A stretch of 64,000 nt of DNA from Lacticaseibacillus sharpeae JCM 1186 = DSM 20505 (GTDB lineage Bacteria; Bacillota; Bacilli; Lactobacillales; Lactobacillaceae), in contig NZ_AYYO01000044.1 of the NCBI RefSeq assembly GCF_001436225.1, forward strand, positions 91,542 to 155,541, given 5' to 3'. Position numbers and translations under genes: made by a program. Of this stretch, positions 47,251 to 56,294 are shown in pieces. Position 1 is the first letter of the stretch. Each line of letters begins with the position of its first letter. The notes under the pieces were generated by a model. The model was not told the DNA's origin and searched no databases. It was given only the letters and a program-made list of their open reading frames with translations.

Positions 47251-48400
47251 CCGTTTGGGGCTCTACTCCCCGAATTACTACGTAGACTTGGCAGAACTGG
47301 CGGTGGCGCGCGGTGTTGATCCGAACAAGTTCATCATCGGCATTGGCCAAAGTGAGCAGGCGGTGCCGCCTGCAGCCGAAGACGTGGTGACCATGGGGGC
47401 CAACGCTGCCAGTGAGTTCATCGATGACATCGATAAGAGTCAGCTCGGTCTGGTCATTCTCGGCACGGAAACCGGCATCGATTCCAGTAAGTCTGGGGCG
47501 GTGATTATTCAGCGCCTGCTCGACTTGCCCCGCCACGTGCGCACCTACGAAATCAAGCAGGCCTGCTACGGCGGCACGGCGGGCCTCATGACCGCGCGTG
47601 ATTACGTGGCGGCGCATCCGGACCGGACGGCACTCGTGATTGCGGCCGACATTGCGCGCTACGGTTTGGCCAGCGGTGGTGAGGTCACCCAGGGCGCAGG
47701 TGCCGTGGCGATGCTGATTAGCGCGAACCCGCACATCATGACGGTTGAAGATGATTCCGCCTTTTTGAGTGCGGACATCATGGACTTCTGGCGGCCCGTA
47801 TACACCGACCTGGCACTCGCAAAGGGCAAGTACTCGACCGAAAAATACATCGAATTCTTCCAGCAGGCGTGGGCGGAATACAAGCGCAACACCGGTCTGG
47901 ACCTCAAGGACTTTGCCGCCATCAACTGCCACTTGCCGTACACCAAGATGGGGATGAAGGCGCTGAAGACCGTCTTACCGGACGCTGATGCCGCTGACCA
48001 GGACCGCCTGAACGCGAACTACGCACTGTCGACCAACTACAGCCGGCGCATCGGGAACATCTACACCGGTTCCCTGTACCTGGCACTGCTGAGTTTGTTG
48101 GAAAATGCGGCCACGCTCACTGCCGGTGACCGCATTGGTATGTTCTCCTATGGTTCCGGTGCGGTGGGCGAGTTCTACAGCGGATACTTGCAGGCTGACT
48201 ACCGGGATTACCTGAATGGTGCCGCCCACAAGGCGTACCTGGATCAGCGGGTTAAGCTTAGCGTTGCGGATTACGAGGCAATGTTTAACAGCAAGCTGCC
48301 GTATGCGCCCGACGACGTGGTCACGGATGCGGCCCTCACGACCGGCAAGTTCCGTTTGGCCGGCGTTAAGGATCAGGAACGCCAGTACGTCCGTCTCTAA
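47234..48400 (+). CDS. mvaS: HMG-CoA synthase
   Basis: ATG 47234 (MKIGIDRLGLYSPNYYVDLA) follows GAGGAG at 7 nt; a second ATG at 47228 is too close to that SD. 388 residues, the normal bacterial length. The nucleophilic Cys lies in YEIKQACYGGTAGL (about residue 111). Other motifs are NCHLPYTKMGMKALK and FSYGSGAVGEFYSG. It condenses acetoacetyl-CoA with acetyl-CoA. Last gene of the operon, ahead of a strong terminator. Genes for the later mevalonate steps are not in this window. Confidence 0.96.
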   Translation: MKIGIDRLGLYSPNYYVDLAELAVARGVDPNKFIIGIGQSEQAVPPAAEDVVTMGANAASEFIDDIDKSQLGLVILGTETGIDSSKSGAVIIQRLLDLPRHVRTYEIKQACYGGTAGLMTARDYVAAHPDRTALVIAADIARYGLASGGEVTQGAGAVAMLISANPHIMTVEDDSAFLSADIMDFWRPVYTDLALAKGKYSTEKYIEFFQQAWAEYKRNTGLDLKDFAAINCHLPYTKMGMKALKTVLPDADAADQDRLNANYALSTNYSRRIGNIYTGSLYLALLSLLENAATLTAGDRIGMFSYGSGAVGEFYSGYLQADYRDYLNGAAHKAYLDQRVKLSVADYEAMFNSKLPYAPDDVVTDAALTTGKFRLAGVKDQERQYVRL

Positions 48401-48433
48401 AATAACACCGAACATTTTGAATTAGCTGTGCAG

Positions 48434-48474
48434 AATAGCACCAGACCCAGAAATTTTGGGTCTGGTGCTATTTT
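48434..48474 (+). terminator. Terminator of the mevalonate operon
   Basis: AATAGCACCAGACCCA (48434-48449) pairs with TGGGTCTGGTGCTATT (48457-48472), then TT. A long, strong hairpin. Confidence 0.92.
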
Positions 48475-48476
48475 AG

Positions 48477-48506
48477 TTGACGCAGCCCTGTGCAACCGGT
48501 TACAAT
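48477..48506 (+). promoter_or_regulatory. Promoter of the pyruvate oxidase gene with overlapping cre-like site
   Basis: TTGACG (48477-48482), 18-nt spacer, TACAAT (48501-48506). TGCAACCGGTTACA (48491-48504) matches the cre consensus TGWNANCGNTNWCA with one mismatch and overlaps the -10. This fits catabolite repression by CcpA, which is known for pyruvate oxidase genes of lactobacilli. Confidence 0.7.
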
Positions 48507-48566
48507 AACGGTAGAAGACTGTTACTAAAAATAAGTAAATATCAAAATGGATTGGAGGAAATTTCT

Positions 48567-50339
48567 ATGGTTAAGCAGATAAATGCGGCGGACGCGATGA
48601 TTAAGGTGCTCGAAGATTGGGGCATTCACCAAATTTACGGGATTCCTGGTGGGTCGTTTGACTCGACGATGAACGCGTTGCATAACAGGCGCAACACGAT
48701 GCGCTACATTCAGGTGCGCCACGAAGAAGTCGGTGCGCTCGCGGCGGCGGGGGAAGCGAAGATTACCGGCAAGATTGGCGCGACATTCGGCTCTGCCGGT
48801 CCGGGGGCGGTGCATTTGCTCAACGGGCTGTATGATGCCAAGCACGACCACGTGCCGGTGCTGGCGCTAGTTGGGCAGGTAGCCACCAGTGCGATGAACA
48901 CGGATTACTTCCAAGAGATGAATGAAAACCCAATGTTCGCCGACGTTGCGGTGTACAACCGCACGGTGATGACCGCGCAGCAAATGCCCCACGTGGTGGA
49001 CGAGGCAATTCGCCAGGCGTACAAGCACAGCGGCGTGGCGGTGGTGACCATTCCGACCGACCTCGGGTGGGTCGCGATTGATGACGATTACGTTTCCTCA
49101 GCGAAGTTGTATCAGCGGCCGTTGTTGCCGGTTCCGGATGTCGGTCGCATCGACCAGGCACTGGCAATTTTAGGTGCTGCAAAACGGCCGGTGATGTACG
49201 TGGGACAGGGGGCCAAGGACGCTGCGGATGATGTGCTGACGCTGTCGGCCAAACTCAGCATTCCAATTGTCGTGACGGCACTCGGCAAGGACGTGATTCC
49301 TGACGACTACAAGGCCAACATGGGCAGTGCGGGCCGGGTGGCAACTAAACCAGGGGTCGAAACCGCACGGGCGGCGGATGCGGTCCTGTTTTTGGGGTCC
49401 GACTTCCCGTTCCAGCCGTACTTCATTAATCCAGATGCCAAGTACATCCAAGTCGACATTGATGCCAGCAAGTTTGGCCGCCGCCACACGGTCGACGTGG
49501 CCATCTTGGGCGATGCCAAACAGGTTGTTGCCAGCATGTTGGCGCGGTCGCAGGCCAAGAAGCCGACGAGTTGGTACAATGCCGCGCTGGCAAACAAGGC
49601 CAACTGGGCGGCGTGGATCCGCAGCTTTGGCGAATCGGCAGCGGAACCAATGCGCGTTGAACCAATTTTCAAGCAGATTAACGCCATGGCGACCGACGAC
49701 GCGATTTTCCAAGTGGATGTCGGTAACGTAACGATTGATGGCATGCGGTTCCTCGACACGAGCAAGCAGCAACGGTTCACGACCTCGGGCTGGTACGCGA
49801 CGATGGGGTACGCGCTGCCGGCGGCCATTGGGGCCCAAGTGGAATTCCCGGACCGGCAAGTGTGGTCCATCTCTGGGGACGGTGGGTTTGCCATGGTCAT
49901 GCAGGACATCATCACCCAGGTGAAGTACAAGCTGCCAATCATCAACGTTATCTTGAGCAACGATAGTCTGGGCTTCATTGAGGCCGAGCAGGATGATACG
50001 CGCCAGCCGCACAGTGGGGTCGACCTGCTGCCGGGGATGCGCTACGCTGATGCGAGTGCCGCGCTGGGGGCCGCGGGCTATGAGGTGCACAATCTGAAGG
50101 AGTTGAAGACGGCTTTCGCTGCGGCTCAGCACCGCACCGGGCCAGTGGTGATCAATGTGCATATCGCCAATACCCGGCCGTTGCCAGTAGAGCAGCTGGT
50201 GCTCGACCCCGAGGTGAACACGCAGGAAGAGGTTGACGCCTTCGTGAAGCAGTACCAGGCTGGCGGGCTCGTGCCCCTCAGTGAACTACTGCGGCGCGCT
50301 GAAGCCGGAGTTGAGCCGGAAGAGCATTTAGGTGACTAA
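48567..50339 (+). CDS. pox: Pyruvate oxidase
   Basis: ATG 48567 after GGAGGAAA. 590 residues, TPP- and FAD-dependent. An N-terminal pyrimidine-binding domain (IYGIPGGSFDSTMNAL, VRHEEVGALAAAGEAKITGK with the catalytic Glu) is followed by a central FAD-binding domain. The C-terminal PP domain has the TPP motif WSISGDGGFAMVMQDIITQV to NDSLGFIEAEQ. It converts pyruvate, phosphate and O2 to acetyl phosphate, CO2 and H2O2. Single gene between two terminators. Related enzymes (acetolactate synthase) are less likely given the SpxB/Pox-like N-terminus. Confidence 0.92.
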   Translation: MVKQINAADAMIKVLEDWGIHQIYGIPGGSFDSTMNALHNRRNTMRYIQVRHEEVGALAAAGEAKITGKIGATFGSAGPGAVHLLNGLYDAKHDHVPVLALVGQVATSAMNTDYFQEMNENPMFADVAVYNRTVMTAQQMPHVVDEAIRQAYKHSGVAVVTIPTDLGWVAIDDDYVSSAKLYQRPLLPVPDVGRIDQALAILGAAKRPVMYVGQGAKDAADDVLTLSAKLSIPIVVTALGKDVIPDDYKANMGSAGRVATKPGVETARAADAVLFLGSDFPFQPYFINPDAKYIQVDIDASKFGRRHTVDVAILGDAKQVVASMLARSQAKKPTSWYNAALANKANWAAWIRSFGESAAEPMRVEPIFKQINAMATDDAIFQVDVGNVTIDGMRFLDTSKQQRFTTSGWYATMGYALPAAIGAQVEFPDRQVWSISGDGGFAMVMQDIITQVKYKLPIINVILSNDSLGFIEAEQDDTRQPHSGVDLLPGMRYADASAALGAAGYEVHNLKELKTAFAAAQHRTGPVVINVHIANTRPLPVEQLVLDPEVNTQEEVDAFVKQYQAGGLVPLSELLRRAEAGVEPEEHLGD

Positions 50340-50356
50340 TATCTTAATTGTTACGC

Positions 50357-50393
50357 CGCGGCGGGAACACATTTTGGTTCCCGCCGCGTTTTT
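50357..50393 (+). terminator. Terminator of the pyruvate oxidase gene
   Basis: CGCGGCGGGAAC (50357-50368) pairs perfectly with GTTCCCGCCGCG (50377-50388), followed by TTTTT. The start of the regulator gene is only 40 nt further on. Confidence 0.93.
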
Positions 50394-50432
50394 GTGTGGT
50401 ATCCTATTTTTAGAGAAAAAGGAGGCGGTTTC

Positions 50433-51305
50433 GTGTCTGTAAAGGGAAACTTTTTGGGGGCCGCAAACGACCTGGCAGTTGCTGAACGGCGAGTGGCAGA
50501 GTACATTGTTGAGAATCCGGAAGTCGTACTAACGATGAACGTCCAGGAGCTAGCCGCAGCCGCGGATACGAGTGCCGCCACGGTCAGTCGCGTGGTGCGG
50601 CGGCTCAACTTCCCGGGTTATAACGAGCTCAAGTTGCAGCTGGCAACTGACATTAGCAACGGTGCGGATGCCGATAACGTAGATGACGCAATCCGGCCGA
50701 ATGAGGAGCTGCACTCGCTGAAAACCAAGCTGCTCGCGAATGCAGAGCGGTCACTGCGCGAGACGGTGGATCAAGTGCACGAAGGGGATTTGGCCGCAAT
50801 CTTGCCGCTTCTGCACGGGGCGCGGCAATTGCTGTTATTTGGCGTCGGGGCGTCGTACCTGGTGGCCCAGAACATTGCGCAAAAATGGTCACGCCTGGGT
50901 TATGCCTGCACGGTGAGTGATGATTTGAACGTCTTTTTGCCCCCTGCGATGGCTACTGATCCTAAAGATGCGGTTGTTTGGCTGGTTTCCAATTCTGGTG
51001 AATCACCAGAAGCAGTGCTGGCGGCCAAATTAGCCCAAAAGGCCGGCTTGCGCGTGATTGCGACGACGCGGATTGGCCAGAATTCGCTGGTGAAGTACGC
51101 GGATTACACGTTGCAAACCTCGCAGCCCCGGGAAGGCCAGCACCGCTTTGCCGCCACCCAATCCCTGCACGCGCAATTCATGCTGATTGACATCGTCTAT
51201 TATTATTTCGTTAGTCGCTACTACGACGAATCTGCCCGGTCAGTGAACGTTTCGCGGGAAGCCGTTGCTGAGTATAAGCGCTCGCTGAAGAACGGTTTTA
51301 AGTAG
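50433..51305 (+). CDS. murR: MurR/RpiR-family transcriptional regulator
   Basis: GTG 50433 with AAAGGAGG SD. 290 residues. An N-terminal HTH_6 domain (NVQELAAAADTSAATVSRVV, then RRLNFPGYNELKLQL) precedes a C-terminal SIS sugar-phosphate-binding domain (LLLFGVGASYLVAQNIAQKW, VWLVSNSGESPEAVLAAKLA). It sits upstream of mupG-murQ-murP, so it is probably a sensor of MurNAc-6-phosphate or a related ligand. It is separated from them by a terminator. Confidence 0.87.
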   Translation: MSVKGNFLGAANDLAVAERRVAEYIVENPEVVLTMNVQELAAAADTSAATVSRVVRRLNFPGYNELKLQLATDISNGADADNVDDAIRPNEELHSLKTKLLANAERSLRETVDQVHEGDLAAILPLLHGARQLLLFGVGASYLVAQNIAQKWSRLGYACTVSDDLNVFLPPAMATDPKDAVVWLVSNSGESPEAVLAAKLAQKAGLRVIATTRIGQNSLVKYADYTLQTSQPREGQHRFAATQSLHAQFMLIDIVYYYFVSRYYDESARSVNVSREAVAEYKRSLKNGFK

Positions 51306-51324
51306 CTGATACCCACATTCTTTG

Positions 51325-51370
51325 ATCCCGCTCCGAAGTTGGTCACGAACTTCGGAGCGGGATTTTTTTG
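51325..51370 (+). terminator. Terminator of murR
   Basis: ATCCCGCTCCGAAGTT (51325-51340) pairs with AACTTCGGAGCGGGAT (51348-51363), then T-run. Confidence 0.93.
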
Positions 51371-51429
51371 TCGGGCACTGTTGCAATTTGTTGTAGATGA
51401 AACTGCATAACTTGATAAATACAAAATGG

Positions 51430-51483
51430 TTGAAATCCTATTTCGTGAATGGTATGCTATGTGCATAGTTGAAAAGGCTTACA
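51430..51483 (+). promoter_or_regulatory. mur operon promoter with operator-like repeat and cre-like site
   Basis: TTGAAA (51430-51435), 17-nt spacer, TATGCT (51453-51458). The palindrome CTATG-TG-CATAG (51457-51468) overlaps the expected start site and is a candidate MurR operator. TGAAAAGGCTTACA (51470-51483) differs from cre at one core base and lies downstream of the promoter. The leader to mupG is about 210 nt; nothing else was recognised in it. Confidence 0.55.
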
Positions 51484-51679
51484 AATCTGGATTTAAAAAA
51501 CGTCCAATTTGGTTAAAGCCGTGGCCAACTGTGCACAGATGACTAAGCTCACGCGGTGCACGGACGGAAAAGTGCTTAAATGAATCTGAAATTGGTATAG
51601 CTGTTCCTACGCTGCCACAAATTCAGGATGGACATCTTCGACTATGCGTGTAAAATCCAATTGTGAAAGGGGAAATTGC

Positions 51680-52735
51680 ATGTTTGGCTTTTCAGTTTAT
51701 CTCAATCAAGCGTTAGATAATGATACATTGGTATATATCGATTCGATGAAGCGAGCCGGATTCGGCGGCGTGTTCACCTCACTGCATATTCCGGAAGACG
51801 ACGCAAACGTGCTTGCTGACCGGCTGGCCGCACTGCAAGCTGCATGTGCTAAAGCCGAATTAACCCTCACTGCAGATGTGTCGCGAACTGGATTAGCGCG
51901 GATGGGGGTCGATTTTACAGATCCGGCTGCACTGCGCAAGCTCGGTGTTTCGTGCTTGCGGCTTGACTACGGGTTTACCAATGCCGAAATCGCGCAGATG
52001 TCGCGGGTGTTGCCGGTTGCGCTCAACGCTAGTACGCTGAGCGCCGATGACCTAACTGCGCTGCAAGTAGCGGGGGCCAACCGCGCTAATGTTGAGGCCT
52101 GGCACAATTACTACCCCCGGCCGGAAACCGGGCTGGAGACAAGCTGGTATCTGGCCAAAAATCAGTGGCTGCACAAGCAGGGCATCACGACCATGGGCTT
52201 TGTCCCCGGCGATGGCCAGTTGCGCCTACCGCTAAAAGCAGGCCTGCCGACACTGGAGAAGCACCGGCAGATGCAGCCACTCGCGGCGGCCCTAGATTTG
52301 ACCCAGTTAGCAACCGACCGCATTTACATCGGTGATAACACTGTGTCTGCAACTACCATTAATGAGTTTGGTGCCTACCTTCACGATGGTATCCTGACGC
52401 TGGAGGTTGCAGGCAGCATGCCGGAAGCGCTGCGCCAGGTTTGGCATAACCGCCCGGATGTGGCGCGCGATGTTGTGCGGCTGGAGGAGTCCCGGGCCAA
52501 GCAAGTGCTGGCCACAGCCGCGGAGCCCGCATTTGCCCGCCAAGCTGGCACTATCACCGTAGACAATACGGAATACGGACGCTACGCCGGCGAAATTCAG
52601 GTGACCAAGGTGAACTTGCCAGCTGATGCGCGGGTGAACGTGGTTGGGCGGCTGACGGCTAAGAGTCGGGAGCTGCTCCCATACATTGGTGCGTGTCAGG
52701 CCGTGACATTCGTGCCGGCACCCGAACATGATTAG
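51680..52735 (+). CDS. mupG: MupG-like 6-phospho-N-acetylmuramidase (DUF871)
   Basis: ATG 51680 follows AAAGGGGA. 351 residues of the DUF871 family: an N-terminal TIM-barrel (FGFSVYLNQALDNDTLVYID, GVFTSLHIPEDDANVLADRL, VSCLRLDYGFTNAEIAQMSR, HNYYPRPETGLETSWYLAKN) and a C-terminal cyclophilin-like domain (VDNTEYGRYAGEIQVTKVNL, LLPYIGACQAV). In Staphylococcus aureus MupG cleaves MurNAc-6P-GlcNAc taken up by MurP. Position directly before murQ and murP supports the same role in peptidoglycan recycling. Confidence 0.87.
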   Translation: MFGFSVYLNQALDNDTLVYIDSMKRAGFGGVFTSLHIPEDDANVLADRLAALQAACAKAELTLTADVSRTGLARMGVDFTDPAALRKLGVSCLRLDYGFTNAEIAQMSRVLPVALNASTLSADDLTALQVAGANRANVEAWHNYYPRPETGLETSWYLAKNQWLHKQGITTMGFVPGDGQLRLPLKAGLPTLEKHRQMQPLAAALDLTQLATDRIYIGDNTVSATTINEFGAYLHDGILTLEVAGSMPEALRQVWHNRPDVARDVVRLEESRAKQVLATAAEPAFARQAGTITVDNTEYGRYAGEIQVTKVNLPADARVNVVGRLTAKSRELLPYIGACQAVTFVPAPEHD

Positions 52736-52759
52736 AACTAGAAAGTAAGAGGATAAGCG

Positions 52760-53662
52760 ATGAGCGAATTGAATTTAGGGGGCCTCACCACTGAGACCCG
52801 GAATCAAAAGACAATGGATTTAGACACCATGGGCGTGCACGATTTCGTCCGCGTCATGAACGCCGAAGATCAGACCGTCGCTGTCAGTGTCAGTCACGCC
52901 TTGCCCGCAATCGAAGCAGCCATTAACGCAATTATTGATTCCTTTAACCAGGGCGGCCGGTTGTTTTACATCGGTGCCGGCACTAGTGGCCGGCTGGGCG
53001 TGCTGGACGCCGCTGAATGCGTGCCTACTTTCGGGACCGCACCGGAAATGGTGCAGGGCTTCATTGCTGGCGGGGACGATGCCATGCTGGTGGCTGTTGA
53101 GGGCGCCGAGGACTCGGCTGAACTAGGTGCAGCAGATTTGCGTAAGGCTAAACTAACGGCCGAAGACGTCGTGGTCGGCATTGCCGCGAGCGGCCGGACG
53201 CCGTATGTGGTTGGCGGACTTGATTATGCCCAAAAAGTGGGGGCGCAAACCATCAGCTTGGCAGCCAACGCGGATGCGGTCATCAGTCGGCACGCCCAGA
53301 TTGCCATTGAGGTGCCTGTGGGGCCCGAAGTTTTGACCGGCTCCACGCGGCTAAAGTCGGGGACGGCCCAAAAGCTGGTGCTGAACATGCTGTCAACGGG
53401 GGCGATGATTGGGATTGGCAAGGTCTACAAGAACCTCATGGTGGACGTCAAGCCGACGAACGAGAAGCTAGTCGAACGGAGCAAACGCATCATTCAACAG
53501 GCGACCGATTGTGACCAGCAGACCGCCGCCAAAGCCTTTGCGGATGCTGATGAAGACGTCAAGTTAGCCATCGTCATGGTGTTGACGGATTTGCCCAAGG
53601 ATGAAGCGGCTGCCCGCCTGCAAAAAGGCAAGGGTTTTGTTCGCCAGGCAGTGCGTGGTTAA
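52760..53662 (+). CDS. murQ: N-acetylmuramic acid 6-phosphate etherase
   Basis: 300 residues, cytoplasmic SIS-domain lyase that removes lactate from MurNAc-6P to give GlcNAc-6P. Motifs: [60 protein letters not shown] and [20 protein letters not shown]. The substrate-binding and catalytic Glu regions look intact. AGAGG SD, 24 nt after mupG, clearly the same operon. Confidence 0.95.
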   Translation: MSELNLGGLTTETRNQKTMDLDTMGVHDFVRVMNAEDQTVAVSVSHALPAIEAAINAIIDSFNQGGRLFYIGAGTSGRLGVLDAAECVPTFGTAPEMVQGFIAGGDDAMLVAVEGAEDSAELGAADLRKAKLTAEDVVVGIAASGRTPYVVGGLDYAQKVGAQTISLAANADAVISRHAQIAIEVPVGPEVLTGSTRLKSGTAQKLVLNMLSTGAMIGIGKVYKNLMVDVKPTNEKLVERSKRIIQQATDCDQQTAAKAFADADEDVKLAIVMVLTDLPKDEAAARLQKGKGFVRQAVRG

Positions 53663-53743
53663 TTAAAACCGCCGCTGCCGGTTGCTGTGGTAACAGATTG
53701 CCTCCCGTGCCGATTGGTGTAGCGGGAAGAACAGGAGAAGAAT

Positions 53744-55717
53744 ATGGCTGAAGATAAATACAGTGTTATTGGCCAGGGCATTTTCGATCATGTTGGCGGC
53801 CCAGGCAACGTTGAGAAGTTGATTCATTGTATGACGCGCGTGCGGATGACCATTCGCGACTACGACAAAGTGGACATCGCGGGCCTGAAGAAGGTGCCCG
53901 GGGTCCTGGGCGTGGTCGAAGAGGACACGCTCCAAGTTGTGATTGGCCCCGGCGCGGTCAACAAGGTGGCCCAGGCCATGGTTGATAGTGTCGGCGTGGA
54001 ACTAGGCGAAACTTTCCCAGGCGGTCACGAAAGCAACAAGGAAGCCGTTGAAGCGAAGGCGGCGCAAGTGCACGCGGAGCAGAAGGCGAAGTTGAAGCAG
54101 ACCTGGTGGCGCAAAGTCCTCAAGTCAATCAGTGGCATCTTCATTCCGCTGATTCCAGTCTTCGTTGGGGCGGGGCTTGTTTCCGGGATTGCCGCAATCC
54201 TGTCCAACTTGATGGTTGCCGGGACGATTGGCAAGAACTGGACGGACATCATCACCGTGCTCAAGGTTATCAACGGGGGGCTGTTCTCCTACCTGGCCAT
54301 CTACGTCGGGATTAACTCCGCCACCGAATTCAAGAGCACACCGGGGATTGGTGGGGCCATCGGGGCGATGACGCTGCTCCCCGGGGTGGTCGCGCCTGTG
54401 ACCATCACGAACATCTTCAACGGCCAGCCGCTATCTGCTGGTCAAGGGGGGATTATCGGGGTAATCTTCGCCGTTTGGATTGCATCCATGGTTGAGCACA
54501 AATTGCACAAGTGGATTCCCGACGCTGTCGACATTATCTTCACCCCAATGCTCACCTTACTGATTGTCGGTGCGTTCACGATCTTCCTGGTAATGCCAGT
54601 TGCCGGGGTGATTTCAAGTTCTCTGGTCGGTGCGATTCAGTGGGTTCTGAACGTTGGTGGGGCCTTCTCCGGGTTCGTACTCGGGCTGTTCTTCCTGCCA
54701 ATGGTTATGTTTGGGCTGCACCAAGTATTAACGCCAATCCACGTGGAAATGATTAACAAGCTGGGCTTCACGCCATTGCTGCCAATTCTGGCCATGGCTG
54801 GTGCCGGTCAGGTTGGGGCCGCAATCGCTCTGTGGATTCGGTGCCACAAGAATAAGAAACTGACGGGTCTGATTAAAGGGGCGTTGCCAGTTGGGATTCT
54901 TGGTGTTGGTGAACCTTTGATTTACGGGGTGACACTGCCCCTTGGCCGGCCATTCATCACTGCATGTATCGGTGGTGGGATTGGTGGTGCGGTTATCGGT
55001 GGTCTCGGTAACATCGGTGCCATCGCCATTGGCCCTTCTGGGGTAGCGCTGATTCCGCTGATTGCTAACGGCCGCTGGTTCGGTTATGTGCTTGGTCTGC
55101 TTGCTGCATACGCTGGTGGGTTTGTTGCAACCTACTTCTTCGGGGTCCCAAAGACTGCTTTGGTTGACGAAGATGCAGCGACGACGAGTGAACCAGTTGC
55201 CGCAGTTGCTACTGCTACCAGCGCACCTGCTGATGCAGCTCCAGTGCAGAAGGTTGCTGGCCCGGCTGACTTAGTTGCCACGGCCACTGGTGATTTGCTG
55301 CCAATGGAAGAAGTGCAAGATGATGTCTTTAGTAAGAAGATGGTTGGTGATGGTTTTGCCATCAACCCATCCATGGGGACTGTGGTTGCACCGGCGGACG
55401 GGACGATTGTCAGTGTTGCGGACACCAAGCACGCAATCATGATGACCACGCCAAACGGGATGGAACTGCTGATCCACCTGGGCCTCGATACCGTTGAACT
55501 TGGCGGGAAACCATTTACCGTCGACGTTAAAGCGGGCGCGACGGTTCATGCCGGTCAGCAAATTGCCCTGATGGATTTGACCGCCATTAAGCAGGCGGGG
55601 AAGCTTGCCACCGTAATCACCGCGGTAACCAACATGGATGCCGTTAGCAGCATGACGGGCGTGCAGCCCGGCAAGGTTGATGAAGGCGCCAAGGTCGAAA
55701 CGGTGACGACTAAATAA
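53744..55717 (+). CDS. murP: PTS transporter EIIBCA, MurNAc type (MurP)
   Basis: 657 residues. EIIB is at residues 1-80 with phospho-Cys29 in KLIHCMTRVRMTI. EIIC at about 110-460 is multi-spanning (FIPLIPVFVGAGLVSGIAAI, GVGEPLIYGVTLPLGRPFIT with the sugar-binding Glu). After an Ala/Thr/Pro linker, EIIA of the glucose type is at about 510-650 (AINPSMGTVVAPADGTIVSV, LLIHLGLDTVELGGKPF with the phospho-His). It imports and phosphorylates the MurNAc sugar. Known MurP proteins often lack EIIA, so the fused EIIA makes this one self-sufficient. Neighbouring genes, not sequence alone, define the substrate. Confidence 0.87.
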   Translation: MAEDKYSVIGQGIFDHVGGPGNVEKLIHCMTRVRMTIRDYDKVDIAGLKKVPGVLGVVEEDTLQVVIGPGAVNKVAQAMVDSVGVELGETFPGGHESNKEAVEAKAAQVHAEQKAKLKQTWWRKVLKSISGIFIPLIPVFVGAGLVSGIAAILSNLMVAGTIGKNWTDIITVLKVINGGLFSYLAIYVGINSATEFKSTPGIGGAIGAMTLLPGVVAPVTITNIFNGQPLSAGQGGIIGVIFAVWIASMVEHKLHKWIPDAVDIIFTPMLTLLIVGAFTIFLVMPVAGVISSSLVGAIQWVLNVGGAFSGFVLGLFFLPMVMFGLHQVLTPIHVEMINKLGFTPLLPILAMAGAGQVGAAIALWIRCHKNKKLTGLIKGALPVGILGVGEPLIYGVTLPLGRPFITACIGGGIGGAVIGGLGNIGAIAIGPSGVALIPLIANGRWFGYVLGLLAAYAGGFVATYFFGVPKTALVDEDAATTSEPVAAVATATSAPADAAPVQKVAGPADLVATATGDLLPMEEVQDDVFSKKMVGDGFAINPSMGTVVAPADGTIVSVADTKHAIMMTTPNGMELLIHLGLDTVELGGKPFTVDVKAGATVHAGQQIALMDLTAIKQAGKLATVITAVTNMDAVSSMTGVQPGKVDEGAKVETVTTK

Positions 55718-55735
55718 TCTTGTTGTACACTAAAA

Positions 55736-55773
55736 AATCGCCCCAACTCAAACACTGAGTTGGGACGATTTTT
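55736..55773. terminator. Bidirectional terminator after murP
   Basis: AATCG-C-CCCAACTCA (55736-55750) pairs with TGAGTTGGG-A-CGATT (55756-55770), with one opposed mismatch, plus T on both sides. It separates murP from the convergent deoxyribosyltransferase gene. Confidence 0.9.
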
Positions 55774-55788
55774 GGGTTTCCGGAGTGC

Positions 55789-56268
55789 TTACTTGGCCAG
55801 CTGGGCTTTGACCGCGTTGATGAGCGCATCCGTGGTGTTCACGATGGTCCCGTTCAACTTGATCAGACCGGTTGTGTACAGGTTTAGGTAGTGGAACTGG
55901 TTTTCGGCGATGGTTTGCAGTGCAGCCAGCTTCTTGTTGTTGGTAGCACCCTGCTGCCGCGAATCAGTGTAGAGACCGATGACGGGGATGCCCTTGGCGT
56001 AGGCCACCCCGATTTCACTCGCGACCCCGGCGTCAATCGTGATGCCGTCGAGAACGGCAATCACCAGCTGGCTGGATGTGAGCTCATCAGTGTCGGCCTG
56101 GGCAATCATCTTGGAGTCGGCGTAGGCCTGCTTATCGTTGATTGCGGCATTTTCCTGGGGCAAGTAGATATTGATGGCCGGAATCTGGTCGCGCAATGCG
56201 GCAACGATGCGGGCGTTGAATTCGAAATCGGCCTGACTGAAAAGGCCGTTGGCAAAGTAAATTTTCAT
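55789..56268 (-). CDS. Nucleoside 2-deoxyribosyltransferase
   Basis: 159 residues. It transfers deoxyribose between bases in salvage, a trait typical of lactobacilli. Motifs: MKIYFANGLFSQADFEFNAR, YLPQENAAINDKQAYADS, and LVIAVLDGITIDAGVASEIG with the catalytic Glu in ASEIG, then AYAKGIPVIGLYTDSRQ. GGAAAG-type SD. It stands 26 nt after the rlmD-like gene and may be co-transcribed with it. Confidence 0.92.
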   Translation of the reverse strand: MKIYFANGLFSQADFEFNARIVAALRDQIPAINIYLPQENAAINDKQAYADSKMIAQADTDELTSSQLVIAVLDGITIDAGVASEIGVAYAKGIPVIGLYTDSRQQGATNNKKLAALQTIAENQFHYLNLYTTGLIKLNGTIVNTTDALINAVKAQLAK

Positions 56269-56294
56269 GTGCGTCTTCCTTTCAAATATCCTGG

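Noticed and set aside
46739..47932. A long open frame of 397 codons on the - strand.
   Set aside because: It lies antisense to mvaA and mvaS, has no SD or recognisable protein, and arises from codon bias in GC-rich genes.
49170..50162. A 330-codon open frame on the - strand inside the pyruvate oxidase gene.
   Set aside because: Antisense shadow of a well-supported enzyme gene; composition is not protein-like.
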